Source of the DNA: Nymphaea colorata
Taxonomy: Eukaryota; Streptophyta; Magnoliopsida; Nymphaeales; Nymphaeaceae
NCBI RefSeq assembly: GCF_008831285.2
Contig: NC_045138.2
Location: 8,647,205-8,711,204 of the forward strand
DNA: 64,000 nt
Direction: 5' to 3'
Part shown: positions 1 to 11,740 of the stretch, piece after piece
Layout of the letters: each line of letters starts with the position of its first letter
Numbering within the stretch: position 1 is the stretch's first letter
The notes under the pieces: model-generated
Told to the model about the DNA's origin: nothing
Seen by the model: only the letters and a program-made list of their open reading frames with translations
Databases searched by the model: none
Made by a program: the position numbers and the translations under genes

Positions 1-860
1 TAGGAACATGTAACATATTACTTTCAAGTGAAACAAATAACATGCTACATTTCTTTTCTAACCAATTCTTATACTTGATGCAGTCTGACTTCTTATGCCC
101 ATTTTTCTTGCAAAAAAAAATACTTTATAGGAGCTAAGTTAGTCTGCGCAGTTTGAGAAGTAGGTTGACTTGATGACTTCTTCTTGGCACTCCTTTTCAT
201 TAAACTTTTCTTTATTCCAACTTTACCAGCCCCAGAGTGAGAAACCATATGTGAACTTTGCAACTTCTCACCCTTCATCCTTTCCTCCTCTTCAACACAC
301 TTAGACATCAATTCATTGAATGTCCATTCAGTATTATGTGTGTTGTAACTGATCTTAAAATGAGTGTATTCAGCTGGTAAAGAGGTCAAAGTAAAGAATA
401 CCAATAAAGATTCAAAAATAGTCAACTTCATGTCATTCAATTGAGAAGCAATGTTCTTCATTTCTAACATATGCTGGCGAATGTTACCCCCTCCTTGATA
501 TTTCATAGATATTAACTTTGACATTAGGCTACTAGCTATGGCTTTATGAGAACTGACAAACTGAGCCTCAACTGCATCCAAGAACTCTCTCATCGATCTA
601 TAAGGTGGGATAGCACCACATATGTTCTTAGCGACCCTTGATTGCAAAAGCAACAAACTTAGTCGGTTAGAACGCTCCCACTTGTCAAAATACACTATTT
701 CATTATGTGTACTTTCTGGTGTAAGAGGTGGTGGCTTAGGTCGCCTCAAAGCCATATCCAGATCCATATTTCGTAATGTAAATACAACATTTTCTTTTCA
801 TTCAGCATAATTGGAATCATCAAGTAAAAGGATAGAATTTGAGCCGTTAAAATAAATAGA
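1..860 (-). pseudogene. copia gag (UBN2-type) remnant with nonsense and frameshift
   Basis: The main open stretch (767 to 93) encodes a UBN2-type copia Gag: a KWERSNR motif, a region resembling SLMSKLISMKYQGGGNIRQH, and a basic tail after WTFNELMSKCVEEEE. These blocks line up with the gag at 28513-29286. Upstream the same frame continues to about 860 with an NGSN motif, but a TGA at 798-800 stands where relatives have a Trp (YAE-stop-KENV). Downstream the frame ends at 93. A shift of one base in the nine-A run at 112-120 restores a CCHC zinc knuckle (CKKNGHKKSDC preceded by Cys-like positions). Gag would have packaged element RNA; this copy cannot make the full protein. Similarity is judged by eye. 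Confidence 0.8.
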
Positions 861-1482
861 ACCAGACACTGCAGATGACAAAAGATATCTATAAGTTGAC
901 ATGCATTATATGAGACAAACCATATGAAATAGTAAACCAAATAAAAGGCTCTTTATGTCTACTATTTTCAACACAAATACTCGGGGTCATTATGATACTA
1001 CTTTGGTAATATACCTAATACACACATGTATTCCGTCTTAACTTTATCTATTAAAACTAAGAAATGTAAATCCAAACTATAGTTAAGCATAACACCTTTG
1101 GGTGTAAAATGACAGAACTATGTAATGATCTATTTTCCTATTTTATTCTACTTATTATCCTGAACATAGCACACTACTTTTGGGTAATTATGCTACTTCA
1201 AATGAGAATAAGTACAACATGAAATACTAATGTGCCTTTAAATCATGCGTAGTCACTTTGGTGAGGTATAACATGATTTAACTAATTATAGGCTCCTTAC
1301 ATTAGCGTTATCGTACAACTTTATGATCATGCAATAAAAATTAACTTTAGTATAATCCTAAACAAAACAGGATACAAGAATATAATATGTCATAATAACA
1401 CATTTAAAATGAAACACACGAATTATTTCTGGATAATCAACTTAATGCTATCTAAATTGTTCATTAAAGCTCCATAAAACAT

Positions 1483-1845
1483 AATGAATCGGTCCTGTAT
1501 CGATCTAAAATGATCGAACCAATCCATTAAACACCTTAAATGGGCATAAAAACCCATATACCAGCTTCCTCTAGCTTAGAACCGGTCCCGTATCAGTCCT
1601 AAATGGACCGAACCGGTGGAAAACTACATGAACCGGTCCGAAAAGGGAAAGAACCGGTAACAACTCTGAATCGGTTTGAAAAAGCCTGAATCGGTTTTGA
1701 AACTGAATGAACCGGCCTGAAAATCAACTGAACCGGTCCAGAAAAGATCCTAACCGGTTCCAAAATGTTCGAACCGGTCTTGAAACGGACCGTATCGGTT
1801 CTGAAACGGACCGAATCGGTTCTGTTTATAAAATCAGACCGAATG
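1483..1845 (-). repeat. leader array of ACCGGTTC-like motifs, about 21-bp period
   Basis: On the minus strand, variants of accggttc / accgattc recur roughly every 19-23 bases, about a dozen times or more, separated by T-rich spacers. The core ACCGGT is palindromic. The array lies in the untranslated leader between the GC-rich block and gag. The same array, in the same place, is at 27345-27730 in the other copia element. Function unknown. Confidence 0.8.
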
Positions 1846-2472
1846 GATACGGTTCGGGTCCGACAGGACCCAACCTGATCCGAAAAATCTAAAAGAAAGC
1901 GGGCGGAATGGCGCGGGCGGGCGTTAACGAAAACATTTTTTTTTTTAAATCTTTATGAATCCGGGTCGGGTCAACATGACCCGACCCGGGTCCGACCCAC
2001 CCCGCCTTTCGCCCGACCGGCTCCCGCTCGACCGTCTCGAGCGTTTCAGGCAGCGAGAACCGCCGCTCGCCTGCCAAAGAGCTGAACGGCAGGGAACGAC
2101 GGAAACGCCTCCGGCAGGCTTCCGAGTGGGCGCCGGCGGGTCACACGATGCCGCCTAGTGACGGCGAAACCATCGGCGGGCCTCTGACCGGCCGACGCCC
2201 TCCCTACCGTCGTCTGTCCCTGTGCCCTAAGTTTTCTGATTTGGGCATGACCGGTGGCAGCGGGAGGGCAACGGGCGATTGGGTGGACACCGGCGGGTGC
2301 CGTCAAGGCCGTCCGGCGACGGCAAAACCCGCCGGTGGCCTCCCTTCCTGCAATCGCCCTTCAATGGAAGCCTTCGGTCGCCTTCGCCTTTCCCTTTCCT
2401 TTTCTTCAACGCTTCTGCCCTATTCCCTTTGCGTGAAGACAAAATGCAAAGAGAAACGCACAGCAGAATCGT
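1846..2472 (-). other. GC-rich copia leader block
   Basis: A GC-rich segment between the primer site and the repeat array, with GGGTCGGGTC-type words and a short stretch (about 1840-1880) nearly identical on the minus strand to 27297-27335 of the other element. Several overlapping frames are open only because of base composition, and none shows a recognisable protein. I treat it as untranslated leader. Confidence 0.6.
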
Positions 2473-2491
2473 GGAGTGAGCCCATAACCCA
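2473..2491 (-). other. primer-binding site, internal (half) initiator-tRNA type
   Basis: One base inside the LTR edge, the minus strand reads TGGGTTATGGGCTCACTCC. This is complementary to the anticodon arm of plant initiator tRNA-Met (GGGCCCAUAACCCA), not to its 3' end. Drosophila copia is known to prime from an internal half of this tRNA. The position next to the LTR supports the call. Confidence 0.7.
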
Positions 2492-2492
2492 T

Positions 2493-2890
2493 TGTTGGAA
2501 CTTTGCTAAGAATCTAGATAGCGCACAAACGAATATGCAGAAATCGAAAGAGATATTCATGATTCATGTGTTTCATAAAGGGCGGAAGAAGAACCTGTAG
2601 AGGCGACCGCCGACTGAATGTCGGTGGCTGTGGGAAGAACGGCTACAGTCCCCATAGAGTCGTTCTCCTGCGGAGGTAGCGGCGGCGGCGGCAATGGGTT
2701 TCTCTCCTCAGCCATAGCAACCCAGTGATGGGGACAGACAATTCACGTATGGCTAAGGGGACCGATTACCCAGACGGTAAAAACTTGATATGTCTCACAC
2801 CATCACAAGACACGAGCATTTATACTTAGGGTTCCAAACGGATATGGACCCGTATCGACGCAGGACTATCCAGATGGAGAAATCCCAACA
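2493..2890 (-). repeat. 5' LTR of the minus-strand copia element
   Basis: A 398-bp segment bounded by TGTTGG and CCAACA, typical copia LTR ends, placed directly before the primer site. On the minus strand it starts TGTTGGGATTTCTCC and ends AGTTCCAACA. The partner LTR lies outside the window, so identity between LTRs cannot be assessed. Confidence 0.7.
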
Positions 2891-3834
2891 ATAAATTCTA
2901 TTTATAAGGAGTCTCCAGCCTTTGCCAACTTTTAGCGCAAATCCTGGATGAAAGGAATGAGTACTTCATCCTACCACACAAGGAGAGTTGAACATCTCAC
3001 CCAAACCCTTTCTCTCTTAGGGTGTAGAGTTTGCATTCGTGCCCACCCAACCCCTTTCTCTCTTAGGGTATAGTATAGAGTTTGCATTCGCCTCGACCTA
3101 CTGCCTCTTGCAGCACAAGGGGTTGGGCTGTGGGGATTTGAAATATGAACTAACTGCTTACCAGCCCCCAGAGCTGGCTCTTGTACCAACCCTTTTTGGG
3201 ACCCATATAAGCTCTATTAATCTCTCTAATATTACATATATCTGCACTCCCTTTCATAATCGGTCTACAAACAGTCATCCATGAAAGCAAATGACCTTTT
3301 TTTGCTCACACCAATGACCTCCCTATACGAAGCACACCATCATCACAATTCATTTTGTTAACCACTTGCATAGGAAATTGAAAGCTGAGTCCTGGAGCTG
3401 AACCACTTGACCGATAACATATTTGAGTGAACACGAGTGCCTGCAGAAGAAAGCATCAGATGTTTCCAAGCAGCCTTCTTCTTGTCAACCTAATATACTT
3501 AATGTCCACAATATTATGTCTTTTTAGGCATGTTGTGCAGACCTCCTCTTTAGGGATGTCACTGGATCAGATTACAAATCACATATCTAACTGAATTGTT
3601 TCAAAAAAGTTGGATATAAAAGAGTTTAACATCCGATTGAGAAATCAGAATGAATTCACGAGACTTAGGTTCAAATACACATGTAGTTTTCAATAAAGAT
3701 CCTTAATATCCATATATTCCGAAAGTGATTTTTTAATAACTATAATCCAGTTCAAATTCAAATCAATTGTGTATTTACTTGAGAAAAATTTGAAGGTGGG
3801 ATTGGATCACCTTCAGGTGTGTTGGACCCCCTCA

Positions 3835-4075
3835 TAGCTGAGAGTGAGTTGCTTGCACACAACAAATATGCAACCCGAAAAAAAAGAAGAAAGTTGGGGT
3901 ATTTTAGAGATTTTTTAAAAATAAATGTCCTTTTTTAATTTTTAAAATTTTTTACTATTTTTTTATAGTTGTAAGGGCTCCCATTTCCACTGGACAGGGG
4001 TATCCTCGTCATTACACTCCCAGTTTTTTATGCATCGGGTGCTGCGTATAACTAAGTTTGCTTATAGTTAGCCAC
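3835..4075 (+). repeat. dispersed repeat copy (family also at 13605-13860)
   Basis: This copy shares ordered landmarks with 13605-13860: gagttgc.tgcacacaaca, a ggggtattttagag-like word, an A/T-rich middle, tcattacac, then a tgca..gggtg..g.gtaac-like end. Weaker partial relatives occur at about 7570-7705 and 10625-10690. It is probably an old non-autonomous element. Ends and target duplications are not resolved. Confidence 0.4.
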
Positions 4076-4248
4076 CACATCATGTCATGTCCTTAGAAGA
4101 AGAAGAAAAAAATCTTATTTTTGTCTTTGAAGGGATGCTTTATATAGATACTTTTTTAAGGGTATTTTTCTTTTAATACATCTGAGTACACAACCCATGT
4201 TTGGGGCCCAAACACATGACGAAATTGGGGGACTGTATGATCCAGATC

Positions 4249-4471
4249 CAGTGGCGAAGCCGCATACAAGCCAAGGCTTTCATGATTTATCAATATACTT
4301 GACACAAAGACATGAAGTATGGATTTTCTACGGCATAGATGGGCCAAGGGCCACAGCCCCCTCCCCCGACTTGTCAAAATACGTAATATAAATGCATCAA
4401 GTTGACTGGACTCTGAATGAAAATTTACACACTTGGGCTCTCTCTATCCAAAATCTTTAGCTCTGTCACTG
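4249..4471. repeat. possible MITE with CAGTG ends
   Basis: The left end reads cagtggcgaagcc; the right end reads agctctgtcactg, whose reverse complement is cagtgacagagct. Such CAGTGGCGGAGCC-like ends are common on plant MITEs. I see no clear target-site duplication, so the call is tentative. Confidence 0.3.
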
Positions 4472-5814
4472 GTATCTTCTTGTGAGTTTGCGCTCCTTAG
4501 CCGTCGATCGGATCTAATCTGATTTCAAATGTATTTCACTTATCTAGATCTGAACTGTTGATAGCTAGCATGCTCTTCCTTTGTTTCTCAAGAGAAACCT
4601 ATAAAGTTACAACAAATAGTTGAAGCATCCACCCTTTTGAAATAGACAGATCTGGACTCCCAGTTTGGCAATTTGCATTTATAATCCCCAAGTTAGGAAC
4701 CCGAACGGATCAGGTGCAGATCATTTAAATATATGGAAGGAAGGTTTGGATCTTGGTAAGATTTAGCTAAGAGTAATTGGATTTTCTTATCTTATAAACT
4801 TTTGATTGTTATACAACAGTGATTGGCTCTTAGAAAAGAGGAATAAAAAAGAAGAAAGAAATTAAAAAGTTAACAATCAACAAGTGGATTTATAAACTTA
4901 TACATAAAAGCTTTAATGGTGATTCACACTGGCGCTTGTGTCCTGCTTGGCTTTCAATTGAGAAGAATCACCAGTTCCAGAACAAGATACATAATGAAGC
5001 CTGCAAGGAAACATACCAGCTTTGCTTTCTTAGATTGACCTGAAAATATCTTATCACTGTGTATGACAATTGAAAACATGCTATACTCAAGAGTCAGGAA
5101 AGATATTTTGGGAATGGTCCCTGTCTGTTAAACTTGTAGCACTAGAGGATGATGAATGTATATTAAAGAACAGATCATATAAATTGGTTCAAATGCTATA
5201 AACCAAATTCAAACAGATGCCATTTGCATACATGGTTCATTTACTAAAGATCTACACCATGGTCTATAAATTTTGTTTGTAAATTATGAGTTAAGAAGAT
5301 ATCAAAGATTTTTGTGCATTATTGACCGATCTCAAAGCAGTTAAAAGCCAAAGGGTAACATGCTAAAAAGGAAAAAGCACGTATAAGGACCGAAAGGATG
5401 AAAAATTAAATGGTGCTTAACAAGTTCTTAAAATGCAATCCTTTCACGTATATGTGTGTATACCTTTGACAGTACTGAGAGGTTCAACACAAATTTTTTT
5501 AAGTAATATTTTTTTCATAATTTCTAGATATAAAAATGATCACTTTTCTAATCCATCAAGTATAGATGCACTCTCAGCTTTTATTTTCTTTTTATCCCAC
5601 TTAAACTTGTTATTTATTAACAAATTAAACTTTGCAGATTACATACATTAAATTATTTTAATAATTTATTCTTTTACTTTCTAGAAAGAGATGTTATAGT
5701 ACTTTTAGGAATCAAACTAGAGATCTGCTTTCCAACAAATAGTAACTCAACCAGCTACATTATGCCTTATGAAGCAAATTGCAGCGTGTTAAATCTAAGT
5801 CTAATCATTAAAAA

Positions 5815-6165
5815 AATAAAAAAAAAAGACAAAAAAGTGAATCTTATATGCCTTCCAAATAATAAAAAGCAAAGAGCCAGCACATCTGGGTGGGTCAGTG
5901 CCTGTGGCTGGTTCAAACTCTAGTAGTCCTGGCCCATTGCAAAGGTTGCCACATGCCCAGACTTTTATGGGGCCATCAAATGGAGATGGACTAAAATCTC
6001 TCAACCTGGGGGTGGTTTCTCCCAAACAAAATAAACTCAAAAAGTTTTTATAGGTCGACCAAACCCAGGGTTAAGCCTAATCACGGTGCAAATTCATCCG
6101 CTGCCCCAATGAGGTTTGAACCCATGACCAGCCTAGCTAAGACAATTTCCCAATATTAATTTGGT
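5815..6165 (-). repeat. SINE-like element
   Basis: On the minus strand a GGTCATGGGTTCAAACC word resembles a pol III B box, preceded by a possible A-box region near CTTAGCTAGGCTGG. About 330 bases downstream the sequence ends in a T-rich run, as in some plant SINEs. No target duplication was found. It lies just downstream of, or overlapping, the 3' end of the WAK-like gene. Confidence 0.35.
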
Positions 6166-6293
6166 CCATGCTTGAAATTATATTAACCACATAATTCTGA
6201 AAAATAATTAGGAATGAACATGCTGTAACGCACGTCACAGTGACAGTCTCACGAGGCAGAAAATTGGTGGTGAGTAGTATTAAAGCGTCAAGA

Positions 6294-7208
6294 TCACTTG
6301 CCTGTGAAGACGCGTGGAATATTATTGCTCTTGACTCCATGGCTCCAAAACGATTCCTGGAAGGAACAATCGGTGGAGGTGGTGACGCCAAAGGGGCAGT
6401 TGCAGGCGAAGGAATTGTAGCTCCCCACATACCCACAAACGCCATTGCTGTTCTCACACTGCAGGCAAGAAAGCGGGTAGACGTTGTTCACGCTGAAACG
6501 ATACTTCAATGCAATCCCATACTTCCACTTGGCGGCATCGAGTTGCCGGTAATCGAAGTCGATGACGGCCGTATAAGATTCACACTGCAACTTCTTGAGG
6601 TCCATGTCAAAGGAGGGCCCCAGATCGACCGGCGAGTACACGCAGCAGGAGGACGCCGGAGAATAGAGCGGGAGGTTCAGCCCGACGACCGCCGGGCAAG
6701 CGTAGATCTGGCTGCAGATCGGCCCGCCACTCACGTCGCAGAGCGGGGCATTGTTCTTCTTGAAATTGTTGTTGAAGGAGTTGTTGAAGACCGGGGAGGC
6801 GGTGACGGAGCAGCCGAGGAGCGCGAATACAGTGTTTTCCGGGAAGCTGAACGGCGCGCTCCAGTCTAGAGCGAACCCTCTGCTCGGCTGCATGCAGGAG
6901 CAGGTGGAGATGGTTGGGTCTTGAATATATATTATATGGTTGCCGTAGTCTATCCACTGGATGGTGTAGCTGCCGGAGGCCGCCGTGAGAACAAGCCGTT
7001 CCCGGCCTTGGGGGCTGTCGCATTTGCATGTGACGAAGTTTTGGAAGCGGGGATCGCCGCAGCCGGGGCCCGTGCCGAAGGGGTAGCGGATTGGAAGGTC
7101 GCCGCAGGAGCTCTTGCAAGCTTGAGAGAGGACCGGAAGGGGACCTGCAATAAAGAATGAGAAGAAGAAGAGAGTGAGGTTGAAGACGGAGGAGGACAGA
7201 AAAGTCAT
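6294..7208 (-). CDS. secreted WAK-type galacturonan-binding protein, no kinase
   Basis: I start at ATG 7208 because it opens directly into a signal peptide (MTFLSSSVFNLTLFFF...SQA). An upstream in-frame ATG at 7298 would add a basic 30-residue leader. The mature protein begins CKSSCGDLPIRYPFG, the start of the GUB_WAK_bind domain, which in the family binds pectin galacturonans in the cell wall. It is cysteine-rich to the end, with an EGF-like tail (CGYVGSYNSFACNCPFG). There is no kinase domain, so it is a stand-alone wall protein or a truncated relative. The open frame runs to a TGA at 6294-6296. A good GC-type donor (AG/GCAAGT) lies just before this stop, and an acceptor TTTTTCAG near 6190 would give a slightly different C-terminus (ending ELCG). 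Which end is used is uncertain. Confidence 0.75.
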   Translation of the reverse strand: MTFLSSSVFNLTLFFFSFFIAGPLPVLSQACKSSCGDLPIRYPFGTGPGCGDPRFQNFVTCKCDSPQGRERLVLTAASGSYTIQWIDYGNHIIYIQDPTISTCSCMQPSRGFALDWSAPFSFPENTVFALLGCSVTASPVFNNSFNNNFKKNNAPLCDVSGGPICSQIYACPAVVGLNLPLYSPASSCCVYSPVDLGPSFDMDLKKLQCESYTAVIDFDYRQLDAAKWKYGIALKYRFSVNNVYPLSCLQCENSNGVCGYVGSYNSFACNCPFGVTTSTDCSFQESFWSHGVKSNNIPRVFTGK

Positions 7209-10200
7209 CCTCACTGCTCTCTTCTTTGCAGGTGTTGGGCAGCTTTTCTGCTCAGGCCTTTGCTTTGTTAGAAGTCTTTTTTGTATAAAACTAAGCAATG
7301 CATGATTGGTAGGTTTGAATAGTCATTTGTATCATTATAATTGGGCAATGGAGAATGGCCCTCTTCTATGATGTGGAAGCTTTCAGGCCCCATCTATTGC
7401 CTTCTTTTTTGGGCAAGCTTTTCTATTACTGGACAAAGATAGATTTGAGAAGCTTCCATTCTTCTCCCCTAATTAAAAAAAAATTATGTATTCTTTTCAG
7501 GGATGGGAGAGGGGTCTATTTGCTGGGAAAGCTTTCAGGAGTGATCTTTGACAGCCTCTCCAAGTGGAGAATGAGTTGCATGCGCCACTCTCCACACATA
7601 TATGCCATAAGAAAAAAAAGGTAAGAAATGGGGATATTTTGGAAATCATATAAAAAAGATGTATTTTCGTGCACCAGTATGACATACATAACCGGCTTTG
7701 CTTTGCTTGAAGTGGACAAAAATTTTTGAGAAATTTTCTGCTGAGGACCTATACCTACTTTTTTGCCTGTAAATTTGAAAAAAAAAAAAGAACTCTTGTT
7801 GAATTTTTTTAAATTAAAGCTGCATTTTAATAAACAACAGCCAAATAAAAGCTTGATGTGGACTTATGTTACATGAGAGATAGAAAACAATTAGCTGCAA
7901 ATGCAATGCAGGTGAGCTGGAGGCTAATCTTACCATACAAGTGAAGGCCCAAATCTTCCCTTCATTTTTTCATGGTCCAAGACTACTTTTAGTGTCTCAA
8001 GTTGATGCCCAAGTATGCAATACTGACTACAAACTAGCCTCCATGCCAACCATTGTGCTAACCCTTTCAACGATGCCACAATTGTGTTTTAATATCAACC
8101 TTTAGCATTAAATTGCATTCATATATAGCATTCTGTATATTTATTGTGTGTGTGTGTGTGTTTTTTTTGTTTCTTTGATGTATTAACTTCAGGCACGTAT
8201 GTGACCGTTTGTTTCTAAAAGGGTGTGGTTTTTATTAGAGCTTCCAAGCAATGAGATTTGATCAATTTTTTTTTTAGTTTCTTTAAGCATGCTTACTTAA
8301 TTCACTTCATTAATTCACTTCAAAAGGCAAGAGAGAATATTCTTATGAGGGCCACATCCTATTATTAAGGAAAAGGGAAGGGAAGGAAAGAGAGGTCGCT
8401 TTGCCAAAATTAAAACCATCACATGCTTGCCCCTAGATGTCAAGCTGGCTATCCTTTTCAATATAAATTAAAGTCATGCATACATAGTCCATGATTAAAT
8501 TTAGAGGTGATATGTAAGTTTTTAATGTAGTAACTTTTGCCCATTTTCAAAACCTGCGTGAGTGAAAATCTCAGTCAACAAATTTCCATGAGATATTAAG
8601 TCAGCATTATTAATATTATGTCAAATGCATGAAAATATGAACAAATGTATAAAAGTTAAAACAATCTCTTACTATTTGGTCGATACTGGTCTATCAACGC
8701 TATATATATTTTAATTATAAAGTATTGCACGAGAACATCAATGCGTTTTCTTTTTCCTTTGGCAAAGAACATTTTCCTTCTATAAATGATTGAACTTTTT
8801 AACTATTTTTAAACAATTTTAATCAGAATGTTCAAATTTTAAAATTTTTGATATTTTCTTGCCAACTCACCACCGATTCAACCGAATTGCTGAATCTGCT
8901 GGTCGACTCACGGAATCAGCTTGACAGATCCGATTCATTGGAGTGGAGCAAGAGTGGAGAAGCATTCGGCCTTTAGTACTCTAGTAGTGAGATTCTCACT
9001 CCATTCAGGCATGACTTGACTTCCGCGAACCATTAGAATTGGGCACTTTCAAACGCTTCTAATTGGTAACTTGCAGTGTGGTGCACGTGCCATCTACCCT
9101 TCTGTGCCAGCCAATTACAGCCAATGCCTTTGAGATAACAGGATCTCAATTAAACAAGACTTTTAATTGCCGTTATAATGTCATATCGGGAAGTGAAAGA
9201 CAAATATAATGACAATATGACCTTGTAGATATATATATATATATAGCAAATCGGGGTTCATATATGACTGTAGTATGAAGTCGGTCAACATAATATATGA
9301 AAGTAACGAAGTTAACTAACAGTCAATCATTCAAACAACCCGTCTCGATTCATTAATCATTATAATGAGATAATGGCAGAATAAAAAAATTTAAACCAAG
9401 AGGTCCTAAACTTTTCTGTATACCTTTTCTCCATATATACAATATCTATCAATATCACATTATCGCATTTTGGTAACATATAATAGAGTTTGAAAACTGT
9501 TGTATTTGTTTTTTGCATTTCTCAATATTATGTTTTCACATATATTTTATTACTATTTTTATTTTTTTTTAAGAAATTTTGAGATAATAATAAGATTTAT
9601 TCATATAAAAAAATTCTTAGATTGAGATTTTAAAACTCATTCTTCTATAAACTAAAAAATAAACGTTAAACAATGTAAATTTTGTTCCATTCTAGCTTCT
9701 CAAGGCAACTGAATAACATAGAAAGTGAATCTAGATTTTCTAACGTTAACTTTTCAGTAAAGAAGTTTAGGAAAATTGGTTTTTCTGGTGAATTGTGAAT
9801 TTGAAGGTGGATAGGAACTGAAAACTTGCTTGATGCTTCTAAGGGCACCAAATTTTTAACAAGAGTAATAACTTTCCTCAACAATGATGTACATATTTAC
9901 CTTTCACATTCTCATGAAGTAAAACTTGTGTTCTATGTTTGCGTGGCAAAATGTAAAGAATAGAACAATCTAAGGGCAGGGCACTCATTGTAGTGAGGAG
10001 AACAATGAAAAAGCATTTTCCAATAAAAAAAATTTCAAGGTAAACAACTTGAAAATTTATGAGTTAGGGTGGTCCACCTGCCATAAACATTCATGACATA
10101 GGAAATCTAGACATATATATATATATACCAACTCATTTATGTAAGAGACGAAAACCAGATGACTTAAATTTGTTTTGAAAATTATTTTAAACAAAATGTG

Positions 10201-11202
10201 AACATCCTACAATATTCATAATCACCGGATTAATGTAAATCATGTTTTGTTTCAAGTTATTTTTGCAAAAAAAAAAGGTTTTTCTACTATATATCACAAT
10301 TTTATTCTTATAAGAATGGTTGTTTTTTTTATTGTTAAAAATAATATTATTAAAGTAAATAAAATGATTAACTTAAAACACATTCATCATCAAATCACTC
10401 TTAAGATCAAATATGCAAGATTATATTAAAAAAACACTTCAATAGTTATTTTTAATAGATCTAGTTTTTGTCCCTTGCCAAAGTGCTCTAACATTTACCA
10501 ATCTCTCTCTCTCAGCCATGGCCCATGAAATGTTTTTTTTTTTAAATCTTTTCACTTTTTTGCATTTTTTTTGTTCTTACAAAAATGTTTTCTTTTTCTT
10601 TTAATCAAAAGCATTTTCGTCCTTTAACTATTGGTACACAAAAATTTCATGCTCCAGTATGCCCCTGGTATACATAACCAGCTTGGCATCTCCAGTAGTG
10701 AGGCACTATTGTCTGTGGTGCCATGAGGGCTTGGATGCCTTCCTTTCAACCCTCATCCGTGTCTTTCTCAAATCCTTGGCCACAGCCGGGGGATGCGATG
10801 CGATTTTTTTTTTTTTTCTTCCAGCACCTGTCTCTCTCAAGCCACCGGCCAGCTGTTTCAATATTTTTTAGAAATAACGCCGGTGATGTCATCCTGGCGG
10901 CGGACTATGGTTTCGGTTTTGTCTAAAATCCAATACCAAAAAATATTTCTCTCTGAAACCCTTACCATGGCCCAAGGGTTCTGTTTTCTCTCAAAACAGG
11001 GCTATTGTCGAGGTTTTCTTTTTCTTTCGCTCAGACCCTCGGTCAATGCTGTAGGTTTCTTTGTTTTTAAATGCCAGCGACACTTCACCCGGCAGGCCAC
11101 AAAAGAGAGAGATTCCCACACACACACCATGCTTGCATGCATCATCTCGCACAAGAGGTGGATAGAGGGCATGGTGGGGGCTCTTCCTCTTCCTACTATG
11201 AC
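7209..11202. other. intergenic, no gene seen
   Basis: AT-rich DNA with short GT, TA and A/T runs (for example gt repeats near 8147-8160 and ta repeats near 9227-9245). Weak partial copies of the dispersed repeat family lie at about 7570-7705 and 10625-10690. No open frame shows a recognisable protein. Confidence 0.55.
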
Positions 11203-11740
11203 TACTGGTGAATAACGAGTTGAGTAACGAGTTGAGTTCAATTTCAGAACGAGTTCGAGCAGAGTCATTTGCTTAATGAGTCGAGCTCGAGTTCATGAGT
11301 TGATTCATTTAAATAATCAAATTGAGTTCGAACTCAACATATAACCGCTGAGTCTAGCTCGAGCCTTAATCAAGTCGATACATTCAAACGAGTTTACGAG
11401 TTTGTTGAGGCTTAATTGAGTCAAGCTCGAGCTCAACACGTAATTCAAACAAATTTGTCGAGCCTTAATCCAGTCGAGCTTGAGCTCAACATGTAATAAT
11501 GAATATCACATCTATTCAAACGAGTTTGTCGAGCCTTAATCGAGTCGAGCTCGAGCTCAACATGTAACAATAAATATCAAATCTATTCAAACGAATTTGT
11601 CGACCTTTAATCGAGTCGAACTAGATCTGCTTCTATCGAGCTATTCCCGAGCTCGAGCAGAGTCGAGCTTAAGGTTTCATTAGTCGAGCCGAGCTCGAGC
11701 TGATTGAACTTGGGCTGGACTCAGCTCGTGTTCACCTCTA
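11203..11740. mobile_element. hAT-type MITE with internal tandem repeats
   Basis: The left end reads TACTGGTGAATAACGAG. The right end, reverse-complemented, reads TAGAGGTGAACACGAGC, an imperfect terminal inverted repeat. The flanking 8 bases are actatgac (11195-11202) and accatgac (11741-11748), matching at 7 of 8, which is the hAT target size. The interior is built from units of about 71 bp (for example from 11476 and 11547) carrying gagctcgagctcaacatg and attcaaacga.tttgtcgag. It has no coding capacity. Its right end resembles the terminus at 32373, suggesting one family. Confidence 0.65.

Larger units (their letters stand above)
1..2890 (-). mobile_element. Ty1/copia LTR retrotransposon, 5' part, cut by window edge
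   Basis: Read on the minus strand from 2890 leftwards, the order is LTR (2890-2493), primer-binding site (2491-2473), a GC-rich leader, an ACCGGTTC-type repeat array, then a gag reading frame that reaches the left edge. This is the order of the 5' half of a copia element; pol and the 3' LTR would lie outside the window. The leader and gag are related to those of the plus-strand element at 26004-31822, but the LTRs are not alike. The gag is broken, so the copy is not autonomous. The five bases beyond the LTR (2891-2895, ataaa) would be the target duplication, which cannot be checked here. Confidence 0.8.
2891..5814. other. intergenic, no gene seen
   Basis: No convincing coding region. Contents: an imperfect direct duplication of a segment containing ctttctctcttaggg and gagtttgcattcg (about 3004-3039 and 3049-3090), a dispersed-repeat copy at 3835-4075, a possible MITE at 4249-4471, and AT-rich unique-looking DNA. 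The short open frames in between have no family resemblance. Confidence 0.6.

Noticed and set aside
2493-2890. Plus-strand solo LTR
   Set aside because: Flanking 5-mers (cccat and ataaa) do not match, and a tRNA-complementary site sits beside it in minus orientation, fitting a 5' LTR of the minus-strand element.
6240-7160. Plus-strand frames of 209 and 79 codons and a 170-codon minus-strand frame
   Set aside because: Shadows of the GC-rich WAK-like coding exon in other frames; only the signal-peptide/GUB frame has family motifs.
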